DNA of 64,000 bases, taken from contig NZ_QYUM01000002.1 of assembly GCF_003590775.1 (NCBI RefSeq), forward strand, positions 1,488,001-1,552,000, given 5' to 3'. The first letter of the stretch is position 1, and each line of letters starts with the position of its first letter. Shown one piece after another: positions 33,276 through 42,110 of this stretch. Source of the stretch: Sphingomonas cavernae. Its GTDB lineage: Bacteria; Pseudomonadota; Alphaproteobacteria; Sphingomonadales; Sphingomonadaceae. The notes under the pieces are model-generated. The model was not told where the DNA came from. It ran no database searches and saw only the letters and a list, made by a program, of their open reading frames with translations. A program made the position numbers and the translations under genes.

Positions 33276-33767
33276 ATGACTGATTCCTGCTCCATACGCA
33301 GCAATGCGATCACCGTGCGCGATCCGGGACTGCTTTTCGTCTATGGAACGCTGCGCCGCGGCAGCGCGCACGCGATGGCGGCGCGTCTTGCGCGCGATGT
33401 CCAGTGGATCGGACCGGCCACCACGCGCGGCCATCTCTTCCGCGTCGACTGGTATCCCGCGCTCGCCCCCTCCGCCGGAGGCGGGACGGTCCTGGGCGAT
33501 CTGGTCCGGCTCCTAAATCCTGTCGCGAGCATGGCCTGGCTCGATGTATATGAGGACTGCGGTGTCGATGATCCGCTGCCCCATGAATATGGCCGGGCGT
33601 GGATATCCGTCACATGCGCCGGCGTCGTGCGCGAGGCGCAAGCCTATGTCTGGAATCGCCCGCTGGATGGGCTGGATAGGATAGAAGGCGGCGACTGGCT
33701 TGGCTCGCCTGGAGTACCGGGCGTGGACAACCCGGCCTTGCCGGGGGAGCCAGGTTGCCACGCGTGA
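33276..33767 (+). CDS. Gamma-glutamylcyclotransferase family protein
   Basis: A 163-residue protein with the substrate-binding motif LLFVYGTLRRGSAH near the N terminus and the putative catalytic glutamate in LDVYEDCG. It belongs to the GGCT/AIG2-like superfamily, which cyclises gamma-glutamyl groups in glutathione or peptides. The last 25 residues (WLGSPGVPGVDNPALPGEPG) are Gly/Pro-rich and look disordered. It lies 45 bases upstream of the DUF72 gene and is probably cotranscribed with it. Confidence 0.85.
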   Translation: MTDSCSIRSNAITVRDPGLLFVYGTLRRGSAHAMAARLARDVQWIGPATTRGHLFRVDWYPALAPSAGGGTVLGDLVRLLNPVASMAWLDVYEDCGVDDPLPHEYGRAWISVTCAGVVREAQAYVWNRPLDGLDRIEGGDWLGSPGVPGVDNPALPGEPGCHA

Positions 33768-33812
33768 TGCCCGACGACATGATAGGACGCGGGTAGCGAC
33801 ACGGGAGGACGC

Positions 33813-34562
33813 ATGACAAAGGGCAGGATCCGCGTCGGCATCGGCGGCTGGACCTATGAACCGTGGCGCGGGACCTTCTATCCCGAGGGCTTGCCGCATG
33901 CGCGCGAACTCGAACACGCCGCCCGAAGACTTGGTGCGATCGAGATCAACAGCACCTACTACAGCCTGCAAAAACCCGAGAGCTTTCGCAAATGGGCGGC
34001 CGCCGCGCCCGCGGATTTCGTCTTCGCGGTCAAGGCGTCGCGCTATTGCACGAACCGCAAGCTGCTGGGCGAGGCAGGCGACGCGATCGAGCGCTTCATC
34101 GGTCAGGGGCTGACCGAACTCGGCGACAAGCTGGGGCCGATATTGTGGCAGTTCATGCCGACCAAGCGTTTCGATCCGGCCGATTTTGGAGCGTTCCTCA
34201 AGCTCCTGCCGGCAACCCGCGATGGCATGGCGCTGCGTCACGCACTCGAGGTCCGGCATGAGAGCTTCGTCGATCCCGGGTTTTTGACGATGGCACGCGA
34301 CGCCGGCGCGGCGGTGGTTTTCGCCGACAAGCCCGAATATCCGAGGATGGATGAGCAGACTGCTGGATTCAGCTATGCACGGCTGCAGGATGCGCGCGAA
34401 GATCAACCGACAGGCTACGACGCCGCGGCGCTCGATCACTGGGCCAATGAGGCGGCGCGCTGGGCCAGCGACGGTCGCGATGCCTTTGTCTTCATGATCA
34501 ACGGCGCCAAGGTGCGCGCGCCGGCAGCGGCGGAAGCGCTGATCGCGCGGCTCGCAGATTAG
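33813..34562 (+). CDS. DUF72 (YecE-like) protein
   Basis: A 249-residue TIM-barrel protein: VGIGGWTYEPWRGTFYPEGL, FVFAVKASRYCTNRKLL, a WQFMPTKRFDPADF loop and the C-terminal DAFVFMINGAKVRAPAAA. This is the DUF72/YecE family, with no settled function though linked to damage and Fe-S contexts in some bacteria. A GGAGG ribosome-binding site precedes the ATG. It follows the gamma-glutamylcyclotransferase gene. Confidence 0.88.
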   Translation: MTKGRIRVGIGGWTYEPWRGTFYPEGLPHARELEHAARRLGAIEINSTYYSLQKPESFRKWAAAAPADFVFAVKASRYCTNRKLLGEAGDAIERFIGQGLTELGDKLGPILWQFMPTKRFDPADFGAFLKLLPATRDGMALRHALEVRHESFVDPGFLTMARDAGAAVVFADKPEYPRMDEQTAGFSYARLQDAREDQPTGYDAAALDHWANEAARWASDGRDAFVFMINGAKVRAPAAAEALIARLAD

Positions 34563-34584
34563 GCAGCTTGGTCGCTACACGCGG

Positions 34585-34947
34585 TTATTCATCGGCCGGG
34601 GCGGGGTAGCGGCTGGCCAGATGATCGCGGACGGAGGCATGAAGCGGCTGAATGAGCGAACAGCCATAACGGTCGCGGTCGCGCCATTCGACGACCGATT
34701 CTTGTCCGCCCAATCCGGGCAGCGTCACGAATATGCGCGTGCCAACCGGAATTGCGCTCGTGCAGACAAGGCAAAAGCCCGTGACCGAAAGATCGGTCAG
34801 ATCGGCCGAGAACCGATGCGTCGATTGCTCGCGCACGCCGGCCTGGATCCTTACGCTGACGCGCTGGACGCGACGGGCGTCGCGCTGGGCGATTGGCGGC
34901 ATCCTCGTAGCTGCGGGCATCGTTCGGACCTTCCCTCGATCGTGCAT
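34585..34947 (-). CDS. PilZ domain protein
   Basis: A 120-residue protein with a PilZ domain: RRVQRVSVRIQAGVREQS, the DLTDLSVTGFCLVC segment and the closing VVEWRDRDRYGCSLIQP. PilZ domains bind cyclic di-GMP through RxxxR and DxSxxG. Here the RDARRVQR and the DLSVTG are close to, but not exactly, the canonical motifs (G follows T), so binding is likely but not certain. Start options are 34947 or the next ATG at 34920. Confidence 0.82.
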   Translation of the reverse strand: MHDRGKVRTMPAATRMPPIAQRDARRVQRVSVRIQAGVREQSTHRFSADLTDLSVTGFCLVCTSAIPVGTRIFVTLPGLGGQESVVEWRDRDRYGCSLIQPLHASVRDHLASRYPAPADE

Positions 34948-35020
34948 TTTCCATGCACCGATCTGGGTTTCGGAAGCGTAAGCGATGATGGTGAATCGCG
35001 CCCTCGGAGGAGGGTTTCGT

Positions 35021-35566
35021 TCAGCGGCGCTGCTGTTTTGCCTTCCACGCACGCACCGCGGCGAGCGTGTTCTTGACGTGATCCTGCGGCGACAGGTCCG
35101 AATGCACATAGACGATCATTCCGTCGGGCGCGATCACATAGGAAGTGCGGTCGGACAGGTTGGGGCGTTTGTCGAAGACCACGTCATAAGCCTTGATCGT
35201 CGCGGGGCTGGCCGAGGCGACCGCGAACTTGTCGCGACACGCCTCGCGCGAGAAGCGATTGAGCGTATCGATCTTGTCGGCCGAAATACCGATGACGGTT
35301 GCGCCTTCCTTGCGAAAATCGTCGGTCGCTTCCGCAAATTCATGCGCCTCGATCGTGCAGCCCTGCGTGAAGGCCGCGGGGTAGAAATAAAGCACGACCG
35401 GGCCCTTTTTCAGCGCACTCGCAAGGCTGAAGGCAAAGGGCTTGCCCGCAAGCGACGCCTGGGTGTTGATCGCGGGCGCCTTGGCGCCGACGGGAAGCGC
35501 GGCGGAGGCGGGGGACAGTACTGTCGCCACGCAAATGACGGTCAACGCGCGAAACAGTGTCCTCAT
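35021..35566 (-). CDS. Exported peroxiredoxin (AhpC/TSA, BCP-like)
   Basis: A 181-residue thiol peroxidase with a signal peptide (MRTLFRALTVICVATVLSPA), so it acts outside the cytoplasm. The peroxidatic cysteine is in FYPAAFTQGCTIEAHEFAEA, preceded by the usual TxxC context. A second cysteine in REACRDKFAV could resolve it. The conserved arginine lies in LSDRTSYVIAP. It reduces peroxides using thioredoxin-like donors. It stands alone. Confidence 0.9.
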   Translation of the reverse strand: MRTLFRALTVICVATVLSPASAALPVGAKAPAINTQASLAGKPFAFSLASALKKGPVVLYFYPAAFTQGCTIEAHEFAEATDDFRKEGATVIGISADKIDTLNRFSREACRDKFAVASASPATIKAYDVVFDKRPNLSDRTSYVIAPDGMIVYVHSDLSPQDHVKNTLAAVRAWKAKQQRR

Positions 35567-35738
35567 GGCATGATATCCTCGGCGGGTTCTGTCGGCGCAG
35601 TTTAGAGCGCATTTCGGCCGTTACAATCGGTGCTTTCCGGATCATTGTGGTTCGGGGGTCGTTGGGCTGATCGCCGCGCAAATGAACTCATCGCCCGGCC
35701 GTCGCACGGAGGGCGGCCGGGGAAACGGGCGTGATGGA

Positions 35739-35927
35739 TCAGCCTTCGTTCGCGATCCAGCCGACCAGCAGATAGGCGAGGATAGCGATCGGCCCGAGCG
35801 CGAACACCGTCGCAAGCACCAGTGCGATGCGGACGATCATGACGTCGATGCCACTCGAGCGCGCAAAGCCCGCGCACACGCCCATGATCTTCGCATTGGT
35901 CTTGTCGAGCGCATAAGGAACGGACAT
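35739..35927 (-). CDS. PspC-domain small membrane protein
   Basis: A 62-residue protein. ALDKTNAKIMGVCAGFARSS, then a hydrophobic helix (ALVLATVFALGPIAILAYLL), matches the PspC domain (PF04024). This domain is related to phage-shock membrane stress responses. A full pspABC operon is not nearby. The ATG at 35927 is preferred over an in-frame TTG upstream. It follows the 43-residue gene at 35975 on the same strand after about 48 bases. Confidence 0.85.
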   Translation of the reverse strand: MSVPYALDKTNAKIMGVCAGFARSSGIDVMIVRIALVLATVFALGPIAILAYLLVGWIANEG

Positions 35928-35974
35928 TTTCAAAAATTCCCTGTTCTTCTATGTGGTGTTGCGGCCTGTCCGGC

Positions 35975-36106
35975 TCAGCGCGTCGGCTGGGCCGCGGTGA
36001 CGGCTTCGGCGGGGACGACGGCGGTGCCGACGAACACGGTGGCGAGCATCAGCGCACCGAGAACCGAAAGCGTCGCACGCTGCAGATTTTCGAACTTCGC
36101 GGTCAT
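35975..36106 (-). CDS. Small secreted or membrane peptide upstream of PspC protein
   Basis: A 43-residue protein, MTAKFENLQRATLSVLGALM then LATVFVGTAVVPAEAVTAAQ, reads as a signal peptide or one membrane span with very little mature part. GGGAGTAAG precedes the ATG at 36106. It is 48 bases upstream of the PspC gene, and co-expression is likely. No family was recognised. Confidence 0.62.
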   Translation of the reverse strand: MTAKFENLQRATLSVLGALMLATVFVGTAVVPAEAVTAAQPTR

Positions 36107-36395
36107 TTGTCTTACTCCCTGTATCCTTCGTCCGACGATCGGGCGAAGATGAACCCGGGATTGCAGAAAGCGTGCCAAATCGATTTTGCGGCAGAAAACT
36201 GTGTTTTTTTGTGAAATTGTCGTGGAGATTATCCCAACTAATGGTGTCATTTACTGCAAGTGCGTGATTTTCGCTGCGGATGATCGCCGAGCGATACCGG
36301 CCGCGATCGTTGCTGCCGCCGCCGACACGCGCAAAACCCTGTTCGCTCGGGTCGGCGGACGTTAAAGACGGGCTTTCGAACAAGAGAGTCGCCCA

Positions 36396-37346
36396 ATGCT
36401 TGATACTCCCGTGTCCGCCGTTCCCCCGCTGTCGCTGCTTGAGGATCAGAGCGACCCCGAAGGCTTCGCGCGCGATTTCGGTGCGTCGTTCGAGCGGTAC
36501 GGCTTTGCGGTCATCGCCGATCACGGGATCGACCAGGCGTTGATCGACCGCGCCTGGGCGCTGACCGCCGCATTTTTCGATGAACCGCTCGCGTACAAGA
36601 AACAGTTCCACATTCCCGGCCAGGGGGGCGCGCGGGGCTATACGCCGTTCGGCCTCGAGATCGCCAAGGATGCAAGCGAGCACGACCTCAAGGAGTTCTG
36701 GCATGTCGGACGCGATCTGCCCGCGGGCCACCGCTACCGCGCGACCATGCCCGACAATCTGTGGCCCGACCGGCCCGAGGGCTTTCGCGAGACCTTCACC
36801 GCGCTCTTTGCCGAGTTCGACCGCGTCGGCGCGCGCCTGCTCTCGGCGATCGCGCGGCATCTGGGGCTAGCCTCAGACTGGTTCGTCGATCCGGTCGAGA
36901 ACGGCAACAGCGTGTTGCGACTGCTGCATTATCCGCCGATTTCGGCCGACGCGCCGGGGGTGCGCGCAGGGGCGCATGAGGACATCAATCTCATCACCTT
37001 GCTTCTGGGCGCCGAGGAGGCCGGGCTCGAACTGCTCGACCGCGACGGGCGCTGGCTGCCGATCGCGCCGCCAAAGGGCGCAATGGTGGTCAATGTCGGT
37101 GACATGCTCCAGCGCCTGACCAATCACGTCTTGCCCTCGACGACGCACCGCGTCGTCAATCCGCCGGTCGAGCGCCGTGGCCTTCCGCGCTATTCAATGC
37201 CCTTCTTCCTGCATCTGCGCCCCGATTTCGAGATCCGGACGCTGCCCGGATGCATCAGCGCCGATCGCCCCGACCGCTATCCGCAATCGATCACCGCCGA
37301 CGAATATCTCTTTCAGCGGCTGCGTGAGATCGGCCTGCTCAAATAA
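36396..37346 (+). CDS. Isopenicillin N synthase family 2-oxoglutarate/Fe(II) oxygenase
   Basis: A 316-residue non-haem iron dioxygenase. The N-terminal DIOX_N domain shows DFGASFERYGFAVIADHGID. The 2OG-FeII domain shows the iron ligands H and D in GAHEDINLITLLLG, a second H in LPSTTHRVVNP and the RxS motif in RGLPRYSMPFFLH. It uses Fe(II) and 2-oxoglutarate (or a substrate-oxidising mechanism) on an unknown small molecule. The start follows about 290 bases with no gene. Confidence 0.9.
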   Translation: MLDTPVSAVPPLSLLEDQSDPEGFARDFGASFERYGFAVIADHGIDQALIDRAWALTAAFFDEPLAYKKQFHIPGQGGARGYTPFGLEIAKDASEHDLKEFWHVGRDLPAGHRYRATMPDNLWPDRPEGFRETFTALFAEFDRVGARLLSAIARHLGLASDWFVDPVENGNSVLRLLHYPPISADAPGVRAGAHEDINLITLLLGAEEAGLELLDRDGRWLPIAPPKGAMVVNVGDMLQRLTNHVLPSTTHRVVNPPVERRGLPRYSMPFFLHLRPDFEIRTLPGCISADRPDRYPQSITADEYLFQRLREIGLLK

Positions 37347-37506
37347 CCCGCACGACCGCCGTCCCATTGCAGTCGTCAACGCACACCGCCCGACCCGTCC
37401 GCCTCTGACAGCCACGTTGGTCGACGGATTTTCAGCGCTCGTCGAATGACGCGGGCGAAACGACCCGGCAGCGCCGATGAGCGAGGCGCTATCGGGGAGG
37501 CCGGGT

Positions 37507-39600
37507 GTGAAAACGGAGTATCGCCGTCAGATTCGGCGCAGCGTGATGATGGCGTGCTTGTGCGGCGCGGCGCTTGCGGCGCCCACGCGCGCGCCGGCAC
37601 AGGAAGCTGCTGCCGACGCCGCGACTCCGCCTGCCGAGGGCAAGCAGATCTATAACGCAGCGGATTTTGCGCGCTTCGCGCCCAAATCAGCGCTCGACAT
37701 GGTGCGGGAGATTCCCGGCTTCGTCATCCAGGCAAGCGACGACGATCGTCGCGGCTTCGGTCAGGCATCGGGCAATATCCTCATCGATGGCAAGCGCATC
37801 TCCGGCAAGTCCAATGACGCCGAGGCCGCGTTGGGCCGGATCAACGCGCGTGATGTCGTGCAGATCGAGGTCGTCGACGGCGCGACGCTCGATGTGCCCG
37901 GGCTTTCGGGGCAGGTCGCCAATATCATCACCTCGGTCGACGGGCTCAGCGGCAATTTTCGCTGGAGCCCCGAATTCCGCACGCGCCAGACCGAATCGCG
38001 GCTGCTCGACGGCGAGATCGCGGTGACGGGCCGCAGCGGTGCGCTCGATTATTCGTTCAGCCTCAGCAATCTTTCCGCGAGGCTTGGCAATGACGGTCCA
38101 GAATTCGCGCTCGACGGCAATGGCGTGCTCGCGGACCTGCGCGAAGAATCGCTGACCTGGTATCAGGATACGCCGCGCGCCGCCGCGACCTTCAAATATG
38201 TCACCCCCGGCGGTTCGATCGCCAATCTCAACCTCGCCTATGCGCGCTATTATTTCAGCGCGCATGAGGAATCGCTGCGCAGCTTTCCGGGAACGGTCGA
38301 TCGCCGGCGCGACTTTTACGACCGGGAGCGCGAGTGGAATTACGAGGTTGGCGGCGACTATGATTTCGCGCTCGGCGGCGGTCGTTTCAAGTTGATCGGC
38401 CTCAGGCGTTTCGAGCGCAGCCCGCAAAGTCAGCGCGTGTTTCTTGCCTATGCGGATGGCCGGCCCGACACCGGCACGCGCTTTGACCGCGACACTGATG
38501 AAGGCGAATCGATCCTGCGCGGCGAATATCGCTGGCGTGGCGGCAGCGCCGACTGGCAGGTGTCCGCCGAGGGCGCGATCAACACGCTCGATACCGTCGC
38601 GACATTGGCGGAGCTCGACGCATCGGGCGCGTTCCAGCCCGTGCCGCTGCCGGGCGGCACGCTGGAGATCGAGGAGAAGCGCGGCGAACTGGCGCTGAGC
38701 TATGGCCGCGCGATCGCGGCGGGCCTGACGCTGCAAAGCTCGATCGGCGGCGAATATTCGCGGATCATCCAAAGCGGTGCGGGCGGGCTGACGCGCACCT
38801 TTTATCGCCCCAAAGGTTTCGTCGCGCTCGCATGGAAGGCGAGCCCGCGGCTCGACATCAGCGCCCGGATCGAACGTGAGGTCGGCCAGCTCAACTTCTA
38901 CGACTTCGCCGCGTCGGTGAATGTCAGCGGCGGGACGCAGAACAGCGCCAATCCCGATCTGCGTCCGCCCCAGAGCTGGAATGGCGAGATCGAGCTGAAC
39001 CGCAGCCTGGGCGCCTTTGGCTCACTCAAGGCGCGCGGCTATGCACGGCTGATCACCGACGTTGTCGCCCAGGTGCCGATCGGGGCAACCGGTGAGGCGC
39101 CAGGCAATCTCGACAGCGCCACAGTCGTCGGCTTCGATTGGAACAGCACGTTCAACTTCGATCCGCTTGGATGGAAAGGGGCCAAGCTCGACCTCGACCT
39201 GTCGTTCAAGCGCAGCCGTCTGCGCGATCCGCTGACAGGCGAGAAGCGCCCGATCAGCGAGGATTTGGCGCACGAGCTGATCGTCAATTTTCGCCAAGAC
39301 GTTCCTGGCACCGATTGGGCATGGGGTGCCGAGTTCGAACATTATCGGCAGACCGCGGGCTTTCGCCTCGATCAGCATTCGCGTTTCCTGACGGCGCCCG
39401 GCGATCTGGGCGTCTTTGTCGAGCACAAGGACGTAGGAGGCCTCACCCTGCGCGCAGGGGTGTCCAACCTGCTCGATTCACACGAACGCCTGTACCGCAC
39501 CGCCCATGTCGGCCGGCGCACCGGACCGATCGCCTTTTATGAAGAAAGGTCGCGTGGGTGGGGACCCATTTTCGCTTTCACGGTGCGCGGCAGCGTCTGA
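37507..39600 (+). CDS. TonB-dependent receptor
   Basis: A 697-residue outer-membrane protein. A signal peptide (RRSVMMACLCGAALAAPTRA) is followed by a plug domain (IPGFVIQASDDDRRGFGQAS, GNILIDGKRISG, INARDVVQIEVVDGATLDVP) and a 22-strand-type barrel ending in aromatic FAFTVRGSV. The substrate is unknown. The GTG at 37507 is preferred because GGGGAGG lies six bases upstream; an in-frame ATG is at 37477. No clear TonB box was seen. Its end faces the convergent winged-helix/TPR gene. Confidence 0.87.
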   Translation: MKTEYRRQIRRSVMMACLCGAALAAPTRAPAQEAAADAATPPAEGKQIYNAADFARFAPKSALDMVREIPGFVIQASDDDRRGFGQASGNILIDGKRISGKSNDAEAALGRINARDVVQIEVVDGATLDVPGLSGQVANIITSVDGLSGNFRWSPEFRTRQTESRLLDGEIAVTGRSGALDYSFSLSNLSARLGNDGPEFALDGNGVLADLREESLTWYQDTPRAAATFKYVTPGGSIANLNLAYARYYFSAHEESLRSFPGTVDRRRDFYDREREWNYEVGGDYDFALGGGRFKLIGLRRFERSPQSQRVFLAYADGRPDTGTRFDRDTDEGESILRGEYRWRGGSADWQVSAEGAINTLDTVATLAELDASGAFQPVPLPGGTLEIEEKRGELALSYGRAIAAGLTLQSSIGGEYSRIIQSGAGGLTRTFYRPKGFVALAWKASPRLDISARIEREVGQLNFYDFAASVNVSGGTQNSANPDLRPPQSWNGEIELNRSLGAFGSLKARGYARLITDVVAQVPIGATGEAPGNLDSATVVGFDWNSTFNFDPLGWKGAKLDLDLSFKRSRLRDPLTGEKRPISEDLAHELIVNFRQDVPGTDWAWGAEFEHYRQTAGFRLDQHSRFLTAPGDLGVFVEHKDVGGLTLRAGVSNLLDSHERLYRTAHVGRRTGPIAFYEERSRGWGPIFAFTVRGSV

Positions 39601-39641
39601 CGGGGCCGCTTCGGTCGCACCGGCGACGGCAAGCGTCGCCG

Positions 39642-41387
39642 TCAGCTCGGTTGCGGGGCGGGCCCGACTATGCCCTGTTGCTCGAGATAGCGGAGCACCT
39701 TCGCGCGGAACCTGGGCGAGTAGAAATACTGGCTCAGGATGCTGTCGGGCGCGTCTGACTTGATCTTGCGGATGGAAACGACGCGCTGCCAGTGCCGCCG
39801 TGAAGCATCGATATTACCGCGCGCAGCCTCGGCGATCACGCGGACCAGTTCATATTGCCCGGACATTCCTTGTCCCGGCGGACGGATCGTGTCGGCTATA
39901 CGGACCGCATCTTCATTGCGCCCCTGTTCGATCAGCGCCAGCAGTTGCGCGACCGTGTAGAAGGGCGGCAATTCGTTGTCGAGCGCGCGCGCGCTTTCGA
40001 GCAGTGGCTCCGCCTCGGGATCGTCGCACTGGAACAGCAGGAAGCCCAGCAGCCCGAGATTGTCCGGATTGAAGCGGTTGAGCGCGATGGCGCGGGCACC
40101 GATGTCCTTGCCGCGGCGGCATTGCCCCGCGATAAAGGCCGCACGCGCATCGGCAACCTGCGCGTCGGCATTATAGGGGTCGGTGGCCACCGCCCGGCGC
40201 GCAAGCTCCGTGCCGCGCTGATGCGCCTCCGGAGTCCCTCCGCCCAGGGTAAAGTCGAACTCGAGAAACGAAGCTGCTGCGAGCACCGAGGCGTTCATCG
40301 GCTCGCGCCTGGCGGCATCCGAAACGCAGCTACGGACGCGCTGCTGCAGCGCCGGATCGCGGTCGCGAAAATACCGGTCATAATCGAGCAGGCACGCATA
40401 GGTCGAACGCTCGCCCGTCGGGCGCTTGGCGCGCTGATCGGTGGCGATCACCCCAAAGGGCTGGATCAGCGTCGAAATCACCGGGCCCATGACATTCAAG
40501 AGCGTACCGTCGTCGTCGGGAAGCTGTACCGTCTCCGACCAGAGCTGTGCGCCCTCTTCGAGATCCCAGAGCGTAAGGAAGAGCCGCCGGCCGTTATAGC
40601 CGGGCCCGGCGTTCACCTGGCCGGTCAACCGGTAGCTGGGTTGACTCGGCGTTGCGCCGAAGCCCTTGGTTTCGGGCGTCGTTACGCGGACGATCCATGA
40701 GCGATGCAGCGCGACGCCCAGCATCGCTTCGGCGCGCCGCGCCAGCGCCGTCGCATCGGGGCTGCCGACCGATGTTATGCGCCGAATTTCAAGGACCGGC
40801 GTCGGCCTTGTCGTTTTTCCGGCGCCCGCGCCAAGCCACCATGCCGCGGCGATCGCAGCGGCGAGCAACGCTAGTGCCACGAGCCCCATGAACAGACGGG
40901 GGCGTGTAAGCTGCGCGGGCCAAGGTGCTGTGATGATGGTTTTTGGCTTGACGGCCGGCGCGGCGGCCGCGGACCGGGCTTCGCCATGGTTTGCGGCGGT
41001 GGCCTGCGCGCGGGCGACGCCTTCGCCTTCGGCTTGCGTAAAATGGACGCGATAGCCGCCGTGCTTGATATGCAGTCGCACGCCGTCGCTGGAAGGCGCT
41101 TGCGCATAATAGCTATCGAGCATCTTGCGCAACCGCCCTACCTGGACGCGCGGATAGCTGTCCGACTGGGAATCGAAATCCGGATCGCGGCCAAGCCCGT
41201 CAACCGCGACCGCATAAGCCTTGAGCTCATCTCCGCCACCCGCCAGCGTCGTTCGCACCAGAAAGGCAAGAAGCCGGCGCATGACCGGAGAGCGTTCGAA
41301 CTCTGCGGACTGGAAAATAGCCTCAAGCTCCGCAAGGACCCTTCCATGCGCAAAGCCCTCGCTTGATGCCTTGCCATCACGCGTCAT
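39642..41387 (-). CDS. Winged-helix/TPR membrane protein, possible regulator
   Basis: A 581-residue protein. Residues 13-117 form a winged-helix-like module (SPVMRRLLAFLVRTTLAGGG, GLGRDPDFDSQSDSYPRVQV, GRLRKMLDSYY) also found at the start of bacterial adenylate cyclase-like and TPR proteins. One membrane span is at 164-186. The C-terminal half is TPR-like helices (ATDPYNADAQVADARAAFIA, NRFNPDNLGLLGFLLFQCDD). It could be a membrane-bound transcription factor similar in layout to CadC/ToxR, but this is inference. A 9-bp inverted repeat lies 50 bases upstream of its start. Confidence 0.72.
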   Translation of the reverse strand: MTRDGKASSEGFAHGRVLAELEAIFQSAEFERSPVMRRLLAFLVRTTLAGGGDELKAYAVAVDGLGRDPDFDSQSDSYPRVQVGRLRKMLDSYYAQAPSSDGVRLHIKHGGYRVHFTQAEGEGVARAQATAANHGEARSAAAAPAVKPKTIITAPWPAQLTRPRLFMGLVALALLAAAIAAAWWLGAGAGKTTRPTPVLEIRRITSVGSPDATALARRAEAMLGVALHRSWIVRVTTPETKGFGATPSQPSYRLTGQVNAGPGYNGRRLFLTLWDLEEGAQLWSETVQLPDDDGTLLNVMGPVISTLIQPFGVIATDQRAKRPTGERSTYACLLDYDRYFRDRDPALQQRVRSCVSDAARREPMNASVLAAASFLEFDFTLGGGTPEAHQRGTELARRAVATDPYNADAQVADARAAFIAGQCRRGKDIGARAIALNRFNPDNLGLLGFLLFQCDDPEAEPLLESARALDNELPPFYTVAQLLALIEQGRNEDAVRIADTIRPPGQGMSGQYELVRVIAEAARGNIDASRRHWQRVVSIRKIKSDAPDSILSQYFYSPRFRAKVLRYLEQQGIVGPAPQPS

Positions 41388-42110
41388 CGCTGATTCCCAA
41401 AGGTCCGCTTCCGCCCCAAAATTCCAATAGACCCTTCATGTAACGGTAAAACCAGTTTCCGATGCCACGTTACATGGGCGGCCTTATCATGCGTTACCGG
41501 ACGCGCCGAACGGAATCGCAACCATATTCAACATTATCCCGGCTTCCCATCGCTGCACCGCGGCGGCGCTGACCGGATGATTGGCCAGATGCGCACCAAG
41601 CACATAGAAATGCAGCGCTTTTTTAACGCCCATTCGAGCGGTGTGCCGGAACTCGTGCGATTTGCCGCGGCCGCCTGACCCATGTGCCACCCTGGTGGCG
41701 TCGGCCGGAAGCACGTCTGGCGCGCGCTGTATCGCACACGTAACGCTTTGAGACGGTCTGAAACTCCCCCATGCCCCGGGCATGTGGAAGAACCGTTGTC
41801 GGTCGGAGGGCGTATTTTCTCCGGTCCGGTATCAAACTCCCGCGCGTCAGCGGTGGCAGGCGTTTCTGGTCACGTCTGCAGCCCAGCGGGTGGGTCGCGA
41901 TGCTGATGCGCGTGGTTGCGCGACGCTGCAATGCCAAGCCCGATCCCCACCGGGCAATGTGCAGCTTGCCGCCGCGATCGTACCTGGGCCGGCGGCGGCA
42001 ATCCCCACATTTTTCCGCTGCCGGCTCAGGACATCGACCGCCGCGGTTCGTCGATCATATTCAATCGCACCTGAGTTGGCGTTTTCGGGCGCGGCCTACT
42101 AGATTGGGGC
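41388..42110. other. 723-bp intergenic region with an inverted repeat
   Basis: No convincing gene was found. The clearest structure is CATGTAACG (41437-41445) paired with CGTTACATG (41468-41476) across 22 bases. A reverse frame at 41487-41783 contains ALHFYVLGAHLANHPVSAAA near its end, which could be a small peptide or a gene remnant. The plus-strand frames at 41771-42127 have Arg/Pro-rich compositions typical of shadows. The GC content seems lower than in the flanking genes. Confidence 0.6.
41437..41476 (+). promoter_or_regulatory. Inverted repeat CATGTAACG-N22-CGTTACATG
   Basis: A perfect 9-base inverted repeat upstream of the divergent winged-helix/TPR gene (starting at 41387). The arms are too far apart for a strong terminator (22-base loop and no T run), so an operator for a dimeric regulator is more likely. 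Confidence 0.5.
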
